A stretch of DNA of 64,000 nucleotides, taken from Corynebacterium tuberculostearicum (GTDB taxonomy: Bacteria > Actinomycetota > Actinomycetes > Mycobacteriales > Mycobacteriaceae). Made by a program: the position numbers and the translations under genes. The stretch is from contig NZ_CP073092.1 of NCBI RefSeq assembly GCF_030506365.1, positions 868,001 through 932,000 on the forward strand, in the 5' to 3' direction. Shown here piece by piece: positions 7,499-18,062 of the stretch (positions are counted from its first letter, which is position 1; each line of letters starts with the position of its first letter). Below the pieces are notes generated by a model. The model had not been told where the DNA came from, made no database searches, and worked only from the letters and a program-made list of their open reading frames with translations.

Positions 7499-9331
7499 AT
7501 TGAGCGTCTAAGGCGCATTCGAGACGCCTTTATTACAACGTGGCGCACCTCTTTGCAGGCGCGCGTCATTGGCATGATTTTGGTCGCCTCCTCGGTGGTC
7601 ATGATCATCTTGGCCTACGCGCTGGTGTCCGTGCTTACCCAGCGCATGGTCAGCCAAAAAGAAGACGTGGCCCAGCAGGAGCTGGAACGCGCCCGCACAG
7701 CCGTGGAACAGCAGATCGATGCCACCAGTTCCGCTAACTCCGTCCAGGTGCGCATCAACTCTGCGCGTGCTGCTTTGGGCCAGCTCTCCGCCCAACAGGG
7801 CGATGCCCAGGCGGTCTATGAACCGGTCATCGTGGTGGAAAACCAGGATGGCTCTGTTACCACTTCGCCCGAGGATTTCCCCGTACCGGATCAGCTGCGC
7901 GAGATGGTGGATAAAGGCCAGATTGCGCAGCAGTATTTCCCAGCTCCGCGCGAAAATGGTGATCACTACAACGCCTTGCTAGTAGGCACGCCTACCGATA
8001 CCGATATTCCCCATACCCAGGTCTACCTGGCGCTGTCCATGGAGTCGGAAGAATCCACCATGGCGTTGATGCGTGGCCTACTCTCGGCGGCCGGCGTAGT
8101 GGTCGTGGTGTTGCTGGTGGGCATTGCCTGGCTAGCCACCCAACAGGTAATTACGCCGATTCGCTCGGCCTCGCGGATTGCACAGCGCTTGGCGGCGGGT
8201 CACTTGAAGGAGCGCATGGCCGTTGATAGCGATGATGAGATGGGCCGCTTGGCCGCGTCCTTCAATAACATGGCCGATAAGCTTTCCTCCCAGATTGCGC
8301 AGTTGGAGGAGTACGGCGATTTGCAGCGGCAGTTTACTTCCGACGTCTCCCATGAGCTGCGCACCCCATTGACTACCGTGCGCATGGCCGCGGACATGAT
8401 TGAGGCGGAAAGCGATAGCCTGCCGTACGGCGCGCAGCGCGCTTCCCGCTTAATGTCGAGCGAGCTCGACCGCTTCGAGGAATTGCTCGCGGACTTGCTG
8501 GAGATTTCGCGCCACGATGCTGGCGTGGCGGATCTATCCACGGCAGCCATTGATCTGCGCTCCTGTGTGGAGGCGGCCTACGGGCAGGTGGAGCATTTGG
8601 CCCGCGAGCTCGATGTGGAGGTCCAGCTCAACCTGCCGGAGGAGCGCATCGGAGTCGAGGCCGATTCCCGCCGCCTCGAGCGCATCTTGCGCAACCTTTT
8701 GGCCAATGCCATCGACCACTCGGAAGGCAATCCGGTGGCAGTAGACGTTGCTGCGACGGACACTGCGGTGGGCGTTACCGTTACGGACCATGGAGTAGGC
8801 CTAAAGCCAGGCCAAGAAGAGCTGGTATTCAACCGCTTCTGGCGTGCTGATTCGTCCCGCAAACGCCATTCCGGCGGCACCGGCTTGGGCCTGGCTATCG
8901 CCCGCGAGGACGCCGTCTTGCATGGCGGCACGCTAGATGCCACCGGCTATGAGGGATTTGGTTCTCGCTTCCGCCTCATTATTCCGCGGACCCCGAATAC
9001 CGAGGTGGGCGAGGCCCCCATCGCTGTGGAGATTCCCGGCGCACCCGTCACCAGCACTGCGGACGGTAGCGAGCTGGCAGAACCCGAAGCTGAAGCTCCA
9101 GAAGCACAGGATACTGGCGCCGCCGCGCCGGATGCCGGGCCTGCCTCTGCAACGCCGGCCATTTCCTCGGGCATGAGCTCGCCGCACGTCGACAAGAGCG
9201 AAAAGGGCACCGATGGCGAGGCGGAGGGCGATGGCATCCTCTGGCCTTCGGAACGCGAACTTAACCGCGGCGCGGCCGCCCCAGACAGGCGCGCCTATAA
9301 GGCCCCGGACTTTGAGGGTAGGAGGAAGTAA
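7499..9331 (+). CDS. mtrB: sensor histidine kinase MtrB (start codon uncertain)
   Basis: The kinase partner of MtrA. Order: a short basic cytoplasmic tail (ERLRRIRDAFITTWRTSLQ), TM1, an extracytoplasmic sensor of ~120 residues, TM2, a HAMP linker (QQVITPIRSASRIAQRLAAG), HisKA with FTSDVSHELRTP (His ~285 in this numbering), an N box (LLANAIDHSEGN), G boxes (DHGVGL, GGTGLGLAIA), and an unusual acidic Ala/Pro-rich tail of ~110 residues. The frame is open only from 7457 and has no ATG, GTG, TTG or CTG before TTG 7553, which falls inside the conserved SLQ motif. I place the start at ATT 7499 (ATC 7487, 7490 or 7496 are alternatives) behind AAGGA at 7483-7487. Confidence 0.85.
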   Translation: MERLRRIRDAFITTWRTSLQARVIGMILVASSVVMIILAYALVSVLTQRMVSQKEDVAQQELERARTAVEQQIDATSSANSVQVRINSARAALGQLSAQQGDAQAVYEPVIVVENQDGSVTTSPEDFPVPDQLREMVDKGQIAQQYFPAPRENGDHYNALLVGTPTDTDIPHTQVYLALSMESEESTMALMRGLLSAAGVVVVVLLVGIAWLATQQVITPIRSASRIAQRLAAGHLKERMAVDSDDEMGRLAASFNNMADKLSSQIAQLEEYGDLQRQFTSDVSHELRTPLTTVRMAADMIEAESDSLPYGAQRASRLMSSELDRFEELLADLLEISRHDAGVADLSTAAIDLRSCVEAAYGQVEHLARELDVEVQLNLPEERIGVEADSRRLERILRNLLANAIDHSEGNPVAVDVAATDTAVGVTVTDHGVGLKPGQEELVFNRFWRADSSRKRHSGGTGLGLAIAREDAVLHGGTLDATGYEGFGSRFRLIIPRTPNTEVGEAPIAVEIPGAPVTSTADGSELAEPEAEAPEAQDTGAAAPDAGPASATPAISSGMSSPHVDKSEKGTDGEAEGDGILWPSERELNRGAAAPDRRAYKAPDFEGRRK

Positions 9332-9333
9332 GC

Positions 9334-11067
9334 GTGTTGAGAGCGAACTATCGCAAGACCGCGGTTGTCGGCACCGCAGCGGCCGTGCTTTTCGTCAGCG
9401 GTTGTTCCACGCTGCCGAATAACACCGGCCCGCAAGTAGTCGGTACCTACCAACAGCAAGAGGACGGCCCTGAAGAAGTCATTGCACCGCAACCGGGCGA
9501 TGATCCTGACTTGACGTTGCGCGATTTCTACCAGGCTTCCGCCGTGCCGGGAAACGACCATGAGGTCGCGCGCGGCTTTTTGACGGATAACGCCCGGGAA
9601 GCCTGGGACGCCAGCGGTGACGTGATGGTGGTCGATAGCCTGGACATTGTTACCGCGCCCGCTAGTAAGCAAAGCTCGAGGGATAATGAGCGCGCCTTTA
9701 CGGTGCGCGGCACCATCATCGGCCGCCTGAAATCCGGCGGTGCGTATGTGCCGGAAAATGAGGGCTACGAGGCCGTCATCTACATGAAGATGCAAGACGA
9801 TAGGTGGCGCGTCGATGGCTTGCCGGCCGGAGTAGTAATGGAGCGCAATGAAATGCGCAATCACTACACCCCGCAATCGCTGTACTTCTTTAAGCAGAGC
9901 AACGACGTGCTGGTTCCAGACCGCCGCTGGCTGTACAAGGGCGGTGAACAATCGGAGTCGACGCTCATCACGCTGTTGATGGAGGGGCCTTCAGCCAGCA
10001 TTGCGCCCGCTACCCGTCGCGCGGCGGGGGAGAATGTCACTTTCGCCGGCTATGACCGCGAACAAGGCTACCAATTCGAGGGCCTTGCTGATTTGGACTC
10101 CCATGATCGCACGCTTTTTGCGGCCCAGTTGGTGTGGACGCTCACGGAAGCCGGCCATCCCGGCCCCTTCAAGGTCAAGGCCGATGGTGGTGACCTAGTA
10201 GAGGGCATGGATAGCCTGAGCGTGGATGACTTCGCGGACTATAACCCGGAGGAAAGCAGCACCTCACTGTCCAAGCTCTATGCCCTTAATGAGGGCAACC
10301 TGCTGGAGGTGGACGATGGCGTGGCCGAGCCGGTCAAGTCCACGCTGGGCAGCAGCGGCGACGTGCAATCCGTAGATGTTGCCGATAGCGGCCTCGTTGC
10401 GGCCGTGCGCCGCAAGTCTAATAGTGACTTCTCGTTGCAGATTGGTGAGCTTGACGGCCAGCTACAGGATTCGGTGGATGGCCCCACGTTGGCACGACCG
10501 ACCTTCGAATACAACGGGCAAGCCGCCTGGACCGTGGTTGATGGCGATCGCATTGTGCGCGTGGTGCGCTCCAAGACCACGGGCCGCATCTCCGAATCCG
10601 AGGTGGATGCCCGCAGCATCGACGATATAGAGGGCGAAATCTCCGTTATCCGCTTGTCCCATAGCGGTGCGCGCGTGGCCATGATTATTGATGGCCACGT
10701 GTACATCGCGGCCGTTGCCCAATCCAGCAGCGGCGATAAGCGCATCGTCAATGCCCGCGAGGTAGGCCCCGAAGTATCCGGCTCAGCCCTTTCGCTGGAT
10801 TGGAATGCGGATGGCTCGCTCATCGTAGGTACTTCCTCGAGCCAGTCGCCCGTATGGCGCATCGAGCAGGATGGTTCCTCGGCCTCGACCATGCCTACCG
10901 GCAATATCACCGCCCCCGTGGTGGCCGTGGCAACCTCGCCCACCAAGCTCTTCATTACTGATTCGCACGCAATGCTGGAGCTTCCTTCCACCGTCATGGA
11001 CGAAACCAATTGGCGCGAGATCTCCGGCCTGCAGGGTCGGCGTTCTTCCCCTATCGTTTCTAATTAG
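9334..11067 (+). CDS. lpqB: lipoprotein LpqB
   Basis: A 577-residue lipoprotein that in actinobacteria works with MtrB and modulates its signalling. Start GTG 9334, 2 bp after mtrB, behind AGGAGGAAG. The signal peptide ends in the lipobox VSGC (Cys ~24). A GerMN-like domain spans roughly residues 190-300 (LITLLMEGPSA, LFAAQLVWTLTEAG). The second half (~300-577) is a beta-propeller-like domain with repeated short strands such as VADSGLVAAVRRKS and LSHSGARVAMIIDGHVYIA. The length matches orthologues. The operon order mtrA-mtrB-lpqB is intact. Confidence 0.95.
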   Translation: MLRANYRKTAVVGTAAAVLFVSGCSTLPNNTGPQVVGTYQQQEDGPEEVIAPQPGDDPDLTLRDFYQASAVPGNDHEVARGFLTDNAREAWDASGDVMVVDSLDIVTAPASKQSSRDNERAFTVRGTIIGRLKSGGAYVPENEGYEAVIYMKMQDDRWRVDGLPAGVVMERNEMRNHYTPQSLYFFKQSNDVLVPDRRWLYKGGEQSESTLITLLMEGPSASIAPATRRAAGENVTFAGYDREQGYQFEGLADLDSHDRTLFAAQLVWTLTEAGHPGPFKVKADGGDLVEGMDSLSVDDFADYNPEESSTSLSKLYALNEGNLLEVDDGVAEPVKSTLGSSGDVQSVDVADSGLVAAVRRKSNSDFSLQIGELDGQLQDSVDGPTLARPTFEYNGQAAWTVVDGDRIVRVVRSKTTGRISESEVDARSIDDIEGEISVIRLSHSGARVAMIIDGHVYIAAVAQSSSGDKRIVNAREVGPEVSGSALSLDWNADGSLIVGTSSSQSPVWRIEQDGSSASTMPTGNITAPVVAVATSPTKLFITDSHAMLELPSTVMDETNWREISGLQGRRSSPIVSN

Positions 11068-11103
11068 CCGCCAGAGGGCCTGCGCGGCTGGGGAGATGCA
11101 AGT

Positions 11104-11730
11104 ATGGGCTTGGGGGAGCTTATTTTTCCGCGTGCGTGCGCTGGGTGCGGCGCGCCGGGTGAGGTCTTGTGCCCACAGTGCCGCTATCACTTGCGGCAGC
11201 CGCCCTACATGGTGGCGCGACGCCGGCCGCTGGGCGCGCCTGTCTATGCTCTCGGCCCCTATTCCGATATTCGCCGCCGCATCATCATTGGCATGAAGGA
11301 GCGTGGCAATCGGCCGGTGCGCGAGTATGTGGGGGCCGTCTTCGCGGCCGGGCTGGCTCATTTGAGCGCCCGCGGCGATATCCCGCGCGAGTACACCCTC
11401 GTTCCCGCGCCTACTCGGCCGCGTTCGGCGCGGGAACGCGGCGGAGATCCGGTGTCCGCTGTGTGTCACGCCGCGGCGCAGCACCAGCGCGTGGGCGTGT
11501 GCGCGGCGCTTACTATGGGCCAGTCCACCGCGGACCAGTCCGAGCTCAACGCCCAGGATAGGTGGGCCAATCTCCAGGGCCGAGTCCGCGTGCGCGTGCC
11601 TATTGCTCAGGCGCCTGCGCTGCTTGCCGACGACGTCATTACCACCGGCGCCACCCTCGCCGCCAGCATCGCCGCCCTGCAGGCCACGGGTGTAGCAGTC
11701 TGTGGGGCATTGGTCTTTGCGGATGCCTAG
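11104..11730 (+). CDS. ComF-family phosphoribosyltransferase-like protein
   Basis: A 208-residue ComF-type protein. The N-terminus has a four-Cys zinc motif (CAGCGAPGEVLCPQC, residues ~12-26). The C-terminal half is a type-I PRTase fold with the PRPP-loop signature LLADDVITTGATLAAS near residue 175. ComF proteins support DNA uptake or phosphoribosyl metabolism, but the role in corynebacteria is not settled; no competence apparatus is visible here. It starts 36 bp after lpqB and precedes hpf, the same order as in C. glutamicum. Confidence 0.85.
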   Translation: MGLGELIFPRACAGCGAPGEVLCPQCRYHLRQPPYMVARRRPLGAPVYALGPYSDIRRRIIIGMKERGNRPVREYVGAVFAAGLAHLSARGDIPREYTLVPAPTRPRSARERGGDPVSAVCHAAAQHQRVGVCAALTMGQSTADQSELNAQDRWANLQGRVRVRVPIAQAPALLADDVITTGATLAASIAALQATGVAVCGALVFADA

Positions 11731-11742
11731 ATAGGGGTGGCG

Positions 11743-11761
11743 CCTACCCTCGAGGTAGGGG
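11743..11761 (+). terminator. possible weak hairpin between comF and hpf
   Basis: A short CTACC/GGTAG palindrome centred on CTCGAG in the gap after the comF-like gene. There is no strong T run, so termination is doubtful. The rest of the gap (to 11874) carries a TATCAT hexamer near 11811 and a TCACAG/CTGTGA inverted pair (11815-11820, 11832-11837) that could be a regulator site or leader hairpin upstream of hpf. Confidence 0.3.
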
Positions 11762-11874
11762 AGTTGCTAAAAAATCTCCCGCAAAGGTCATAACCAGTGC
11801 TATCATGAGGAGTGTCACAGGGAGATAGTTACTGTGATTGATTCTAGTCCCCACTATTCAAGGGAGGCATCTCA

Positions 11875-12519
11875 ATGTCCCGGCCAAACAAAGCTCAGGT
11901 AACGATTACGGGCCGCAATGTCGAGGTCCCCGAGCACTTCCAAGAGCGAGTTAATGACAAGCTGGCCAAGATTGAACGCCTTGACCCCACCCTGACCTTC
12001 TTCCACGTGGAGCTACAGCACGAACCAAACCCACGCCGTGACTCCGAAGCGGAGCGTCTTCAGATCACCGCTACCGGCAAGGGTCACATTGCCCGCGCTG
12101 AAGCCAAGGAAGATTCCTTCTACGCAGCGCTCGAAACCGCCTTGGGCAAGATGGAGCGTTCCCTGCGCAAGGTGAAGGTGCGCCGCGAAAACGTCAAGGG
12201 CGGTCACCGTGCACAAAAGGGTACCGGCGAGATTGCCGCTGAGATGGTGGCCCAAGCTGAAGCGGAGCGCGCCAAGGAAGAGCGCTACGTTGACCCCTAT
12301 GCTGAGACCGTGGAGGACGTTCGCCCCGGCCAGATCGTGCGTACCAAGGAGCACCCGGCTACCCCGATGAGCGTGGATGATGCCTTGAGCGAGATGGAGC
12401 TGGTGGGCCACGACTTCTTCCTCTTTGTCAACGAGGAGAACAATAAGCCGTCCGTGGTCTACCGCCGCCACGCCTACGACTACGGCATTATCTCCCTGTC
12501 GGAAGACGCTGGAGCTTAA
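11875..12519 (+). CDS. hpf: long-form ribosome hibernation promoting factor
   Basis: A 214-residue long HPF that dimerises 70S ribosomes in stationary phase or stress. Residues ~5-110 form the S30AE/RaiA domain (VTITGRNVEVPEHFQERVNDK; the KMERSLRKVKVRRENVKGG basic face). After a variable linker, the conserved C-terminal dimerisation domain (residues ~155-210, RTKEHPATPMSVDDALSEME, HDFFLFVNEENNKPSVVYRR) is present. The ATG follows AGGGAGG. Its own promoter probably lies in the 144-bp gap upstream. Confidence 0.95.
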   Translation: MSRPNKAQVTITGRNVEVPEHFQERVNDKLAKIERLDPTLTFFHVELQHEPNPRRDSEAERLQITATGKGHIARAEAKEDSFYAALETALGKMERSLRKVKVRRENVKGGHRAQKGTGEIAAEMVAQAEAERAKEERYVDPYAETVEDVRPGQIVRTKEHPATPMSVDDALSEMELVGHDFFLFVNEENNKPSVVYRRHAYDYGIISLSEDAGA

Positions 12520-12544
12520 AGGAGCTCATACATCTCTTAGCTAA

Positions 12545-12574
12545 CGACCCTGCTGCGAGTATGCAGCGGGGTCG
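12545..12574 (+). terminator. hairpin terminator after hpf
   Basis: A 12-bp stem (12545-12556 with 12563-12574, one G-U pair) closing a 6-nt loop, 25 bp after the hpf stop. The remaining gap to secA (12575-12743) holds the secA promoter: a TACAAT -10 hexamer at 12692-12697, about 46 bp before the start codon. Confidence 0.65.
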
Positions 12575-12691
12575 AATGTGTGGTTAGGGGAGGGGCGTCG
12601 GCAAGCAGGTTGCGGGGGATATACAGGCTGAACGGAGGCTGTCCGCCTGCCCTTTGTGCTAGGCGGGAGATGCTTTGTGAAAGCGAGTGAG

Positions 12692-12697
12692 TACAAT
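12692..12697 (+). promoter_or_regulatory. predicted -10 element of secA
   Basis: TACAAT, a near-consensus SigA -10 hexamer, 46 bp upstream of the secA GTG. A ribosome site AGAAGGA lies between them, so this message has a normal leader. Confidence 0.45.
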
Positions 12698-12743
12698 AGC
12701 GACGAGTTAACTTTATTGTCGCGACTAGAAGGACTAACTAACC

Positions 12744-15329
<2,586 letters not shown>

Positions 15330-15350
15330 GCCTCGGCGTCCTTCCTCCGC

Positions 15351-15392
15351 ACCCGCCCCGCCCCCGCTCGTGATAGTGGGAGCGGGGCGGGT
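15351..15392 (+). terminator. terminator after secA
   Basis: An 11-bp GC stem (15351-15361 with 15382-15392, ACCCGCCCCGC and its complement) followed by TTCTTTTC. The next gene has its own promoter-like TAGAAT at 15414-15419. Confidence 0.75.
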
Positions 15393-15469
15393 TTCTTTTC
15401 AGGAAAAAATGAGTAGAATATAAGAAACCTGTCCATTCTGCTTATTTCCTGTGAGGAGCTCCACTGACG

Positions 15470-16288
15470 ATGCGCCGTCGCTCTCTGCGTCTCGGTATTA
15501 CGACGCTCCTGTCTGCCACCTTGCTCGGTGGCGCCACCCCGGCCGTGGCCTATGAGATGCAGCGTGATTCTGCCACCTCGTTGCGCATCATTTTGGATTC
15601 GGGCGAAAAGATCGAGCAGGATAACGCGGCTGCGGCCATCCTGGCTATTGCTACCCAGCGCAAGGAAGCATTGGTGGCCGATGGAATCTTGTCCCAGGAC
15701 AAAGCGGACGCCGCCTTCGAGTACTACTTTGGCAAGGCCCGGCTCAATACCGCGCGCACCGATGGCAATATCTATTCCACGCCGCTGGACTTCCCGTGGG
15801 AGCCAGAGGAGCGGACGCAATCCCTGGACGGCAAGCAGTACACCGAAGCGGCCGTACTGGATTACCTCGACATGCTGGGCGCCAACTATGCCCAGGCGGT
15901 AATTCGCGCTGAGCTGGGTGAGTTTACCAAGGACTTGCCGCAGGCCCCAGTCGGCAACGCGGCGACCTCTCAAAGTAGCCAGCTGCCGACCATCGGGGAA
16001 ACTGGCTCCGCCTTCCCAGATGAGTTCCCTGCCTATGCGGCGGCGCTGCGCGATATTGTCACCATCACCGAGCAGGTCAATGCACCCCTGGAGCAGGCCG
16101 CCGCGTCGCACCATACTGCGGGAACCGTGTCCGCGGATGCGACGGCGGACGAGCATTCCGGTCTATCCGCCTTTGAAGGCGGCCTCCTAGCCACCGGTTT
16201 AGCGGCGCTGACCAGCGCCGCCGGATTCGGATGGTCCGCGCTCGATTGGTCCGACATCCTTTCTCACCTGGGCCAGTTCTTTTCCTAG
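15470..16288 (+). CDS. secreted protein of unknown function
   Basis: A 272-residue exported protein. The basic start (MRRRSLRLGITTLL) runs into a hydrophobic core and a cleavage-like site at TPAVAYE (after residue ~27). The mature part is acidic, with a helical region (EKIEQDNAAAAILAIATQRKEALVADGILSQ broken here by analysis only) and a motif TPLDFPWEPEERTQSLDGKQYT near residue 103. The last ~45 residues are hydrophobic (GGLLATGLAALTSAAGFGW) and may insert in or associate with a membrane. I recognise no family. It follows secA and has its own promoter-like hexamer. Confidence 0.7.
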   Translation: MRRRSLRLGITTLLSATLLGGATPAVAYEMQRDSATSLRIILDSGEKIEQDNAAAAILAIATQRKEALVADGILSQDKADAAFEYYFGKARLNTARTDGNIYSTPLDFPWEPEERTQSLDGKQYTEAAVLDYLDMLGANYAQAVIRAELGEFTKDLPQAPVGNAATSQSSQLPTIGETGSAFPDEFPAYAAALRDIVTITEQVNAPLEQAAASHHTAGTVSADATADEHSGLSAFEGGLLATGLAALTSAAGFGWSALDWSDILSHLGQFFS

Positions 16289-16310
16289 GCGCCAAGCCCT
16301 GCCCGCTGAG

Positions 16311-16694
16311 TTAGAGCAAGCGGAACGACGTTAAACCGGTGGGGCTCGCCGAACCCGTAAATGCATGCTGCTGTTGGCCTATGTGGGCGGAACCAAAGTA
16401 CTCGCCATTGGGCCGCGCGTGCAGGCTGGTCAATTGCAGTCTGTCCGTGGCATAGGGGCTTGTGCGCCGGCGCACCCACGATCCAATGTGCAGGCGGATG
16501 GCATCCGAATAGCGCGGTGAATTGAGATGGGCTAGCGGGCGATAGCCGGCGGCTACCTCGAGCGCGAAGACTACCCAGCCTTGGATGCGGTGTTGGGCGG
16601 CGACTTCCGCGGACGTCGGCAAGCGGCCGTAGTGCACGCGGTGGGGTGCAATGAAGAGTTTGAGGTGCGAGTAGCCAGGGATGGGCTCGTACAT
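16311..16694 (-). CDS. Rv3235-family small protein
   Basis: A 127-residue protein of unknown function resembling the actinobacterial Rv3235 family, usually encoded close to secA1. Visible pattern: LPTSAEVAAQHRIQGWVVFALEVAAGYRPLAHL split at residues ~26-58, then a conserved-looking LHIGSWVRRR with a basic cluster. The start is uncertain: the frame stays open upstream of ATG 16694 for about 20 codons without a standard start codon. It converges on the secreted-protein gene with a 22-bp gap. Confidence 0.6.
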   Translation of the reverse strand: MYEPIPGYSHLKLFIAPHRVHYGRLPTSAEVAAQHRIQGWVVFALEVAAGYRPLAHLNSPRYSDAIRLHIGSWVRRRTSPYATDRLQLTSLHARPNGEYFGSAHIGQQQHAFTGSASPTGLTSFRLL

Positions 16695-16822
16695 GGTGGG
16701 GAAGTAGTGCTCCTGAATAAGGGCAGGAGGCGGACGCGTGATAATTGTCTCATGCCCGCCGCAACCCCGCCATTTCTGAGGGTTTGCTGAAAGGGGTGGG
16801 CGCGAATGCGCGCGCGGTTCGC

Positions 16823-16828
16823 TATACT
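16823..16828 (+). promoter_or_regulatory. predicted -10 element of the HAD gene
   Basis: TATACT, close to the -10 consensus, 42 bp before the ATG at 16871; an AAAGGA ribosome site lies between them. Confidence 0.45.
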
Positions 16829-16870
16829 CTCGGGGAGTTAAAGAGAATCGTAACCAAAGGATTTAAGTAC

Positions 16871-17281
16871 ATGCGTGGTCTAATCGTTGACTATGTCGGC
16901 GTCCTTGACGGCACCGAAGAAGACAACCGCCGCTGGAAGGCGCTGCTGGCCGCCGCCAAGGCAAATGGTGCAGCAACCGCCATCCTGTCCAATGACCCAG
17001 GCGGACCAGGCGCGGAGCACATCCGCGAGTGGGAGTACCGCGGAAACGTCGACGCAGTCATTCTTTCCGGAGAGGTGGGGGCGGAAAAGCCTGAGGTCGC
17101 TGCTTTTCAGGCGGCCGCAGATGCTCTAGAGCTGCCGCTCAATGACTGTGTCATGGTTGATGATTCCATCCTCAACGTGCGTGCCGCCGTGGAATCCGGC
17201 ATGGTGGGCTTTTTGTACACCAGCTTTGACCGCGTCTCCGTTGAAATCCAGGCAGTCTTCGATATTGAAGGTGAGTTTTAG
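16871..17281 (+). CDS. HAD-like hydrolase
   Basis: A compact 136-residue HAD-superfamily protein. Motif I is IVDYVGVLDG (Asp 7 as the likely nucleophile; the usual second Asp is Gly, as in the DFGGVL subgroup). Motif II is the AILSND stretch, motif III the Lys of GAEKPEV, and motif IV VMVDDSILNV. There is no sizeable cap domain, and the substrate is unknown. ATG 16871 is chosen because of the AAAGGA site upstream; longer in-frame reading covers the promoter. It overlaps the next gene by one base, indicating an operon. Confidence 0.75.
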   Translation: MRGLIVDYVGVLDGTEEDNRRWKALLAAAKANGAATAILSNDPGGPGAEHIREWEYRGNVDAVILSGEVGAEKPEVAAFQAAADALELPLNDCVMVDDSILNVRAAVESGMVGFLYTSFDRVSVEIQAVFDIEGEF

Positions 17282-17796
17282 TGGCTAAAGCCCGCGTTTA
17301 CATCCCTGCGACCTACGCCATGCTGGCGGAGCTGGAAGAAACCGGCTCGCTTTCCGCGCGCTCCGGCTGGGGTTTCATGGTCACCCCTGCGCTGCAGGAG
17401 TTCTATACCGAGGGCGATGAAGAAGAAATTGCCTACTCGGCCTTCCTCGAGGCCTCTATGGCCTCCATGCGCCTTTTGGCCATTGGCGATGAAGAGAAGT
17501 TCCCGCACCGCCGCGTGGTTATCTCGGTAGACTTGGATGATTCTGTCCTCACCCCGCGCCCGGATATGGGCGAGCCGGTGGTAGAGCTTAAGCCGGCGCA
17601 GTTCAGCAAGGACGACCTAGCGGCCATCCACGTGGATATTGCGGAGTCCGAGGAAACCACCGCAAAGGCAATCGAGGCTATCGATACCGCAGACTTGGGC
17701 GATGAGGATGCGGAGCTGGCCGTGGGCGATGCACTGGATAAGTTCATGGCCTTCTATCACCCGACCGAGCTGCCGTTCCTGGTAGAACTGCTCTAA
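17281..17796 (+). CDS. DUF6912-family protein
   Basis: A 171-residue soluble acidic protein, start GTG 17281 overlapping the stop of the HAD gene. The N-terminal RVYIPATYAMLAELEETG followed by AYSAFLEASMASMRLLA and RRVVISVDLDD matches the actinobacterial DUF6912 family, whose function is unknown. The paired arrangement with a HAD-like protein is common in corynebacteria. The C-terminus ends in FYHPTELPFLVELL. Confidence 0.7.
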   Translation: MAKARVYIPATYAMLAELEETGSLSARSGWGFMVTPALQEFYTEGDEEEIAYSAFLEASMASMRLLAIGDEEKFPHRRVVISVDLDDSVLTPRPDMGEPVVELKPAQFSKDDLAAIHVDIAESEETTAKAIEAIDTADLGDEDAELAVGDALDKFMAFYHPTELPFLVELL

Positions 17797-17813
17797 ATAC
17801 TCAAGGAGACAAT

Positions 17814-18062
17814 ATGACTCAGCGCTTCAAAAACTTCGTTGCGGCCACCGTTACCGCAGGCGCAGCCCTCAGTGCCGCGCCGGCCGCCCTGGCAGATACC
17901 ACCCCAGCTGCGGATGCGGCTGCCGACGCCGTGCCCACCACCCCGTGGCTGGCGCTGCTAGAGACCTCGTCCCAGGGCACCTGGGGCCAGATCCTCGATG
18001 TATTCTTCGGCATCGTGGATGGCATTTTGGGTGTTATGGCTGATACCGGCTTCCACCTCTAA
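17814..18062 (+). CDS. small secreted protein, 82 residues
   Basis: Starts at ATG 17814 behind AAGGAGAC. A Sec-type signal peptide (MTQRFKNFVAATVTAGAAL to the site APAALAD, ~28 residues) leaves a mature peptide of ~54 residues: an Ala/Thr/Asp-rich half followed by a Trp-containing hydrophobic amphipathic tail (WGQILDVFFGIVDGILGVM). No family is recognised. The size and tail recall small membrane-active or outer-layer peptides of corynebacteria, but this is only a resemblance. Its stop overlaps the convergent rsgA stop by 4 bp. Confidence 0.7.
   Translation: MTQRFKNFVAATVTAGAALSAAPAALADTTPAADAAADAVPTTPWLALLETSSQGTWGQILDVFFGIVDGILGVMADTGFHL

Noticed and set aside
7553..9331. TTG 7553 as the mtrB start
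   Set aside because: It would remove the basic tail and half of the conserved WRTSLQ segment before TM1, and it has no ribosome site at a suitable distance.
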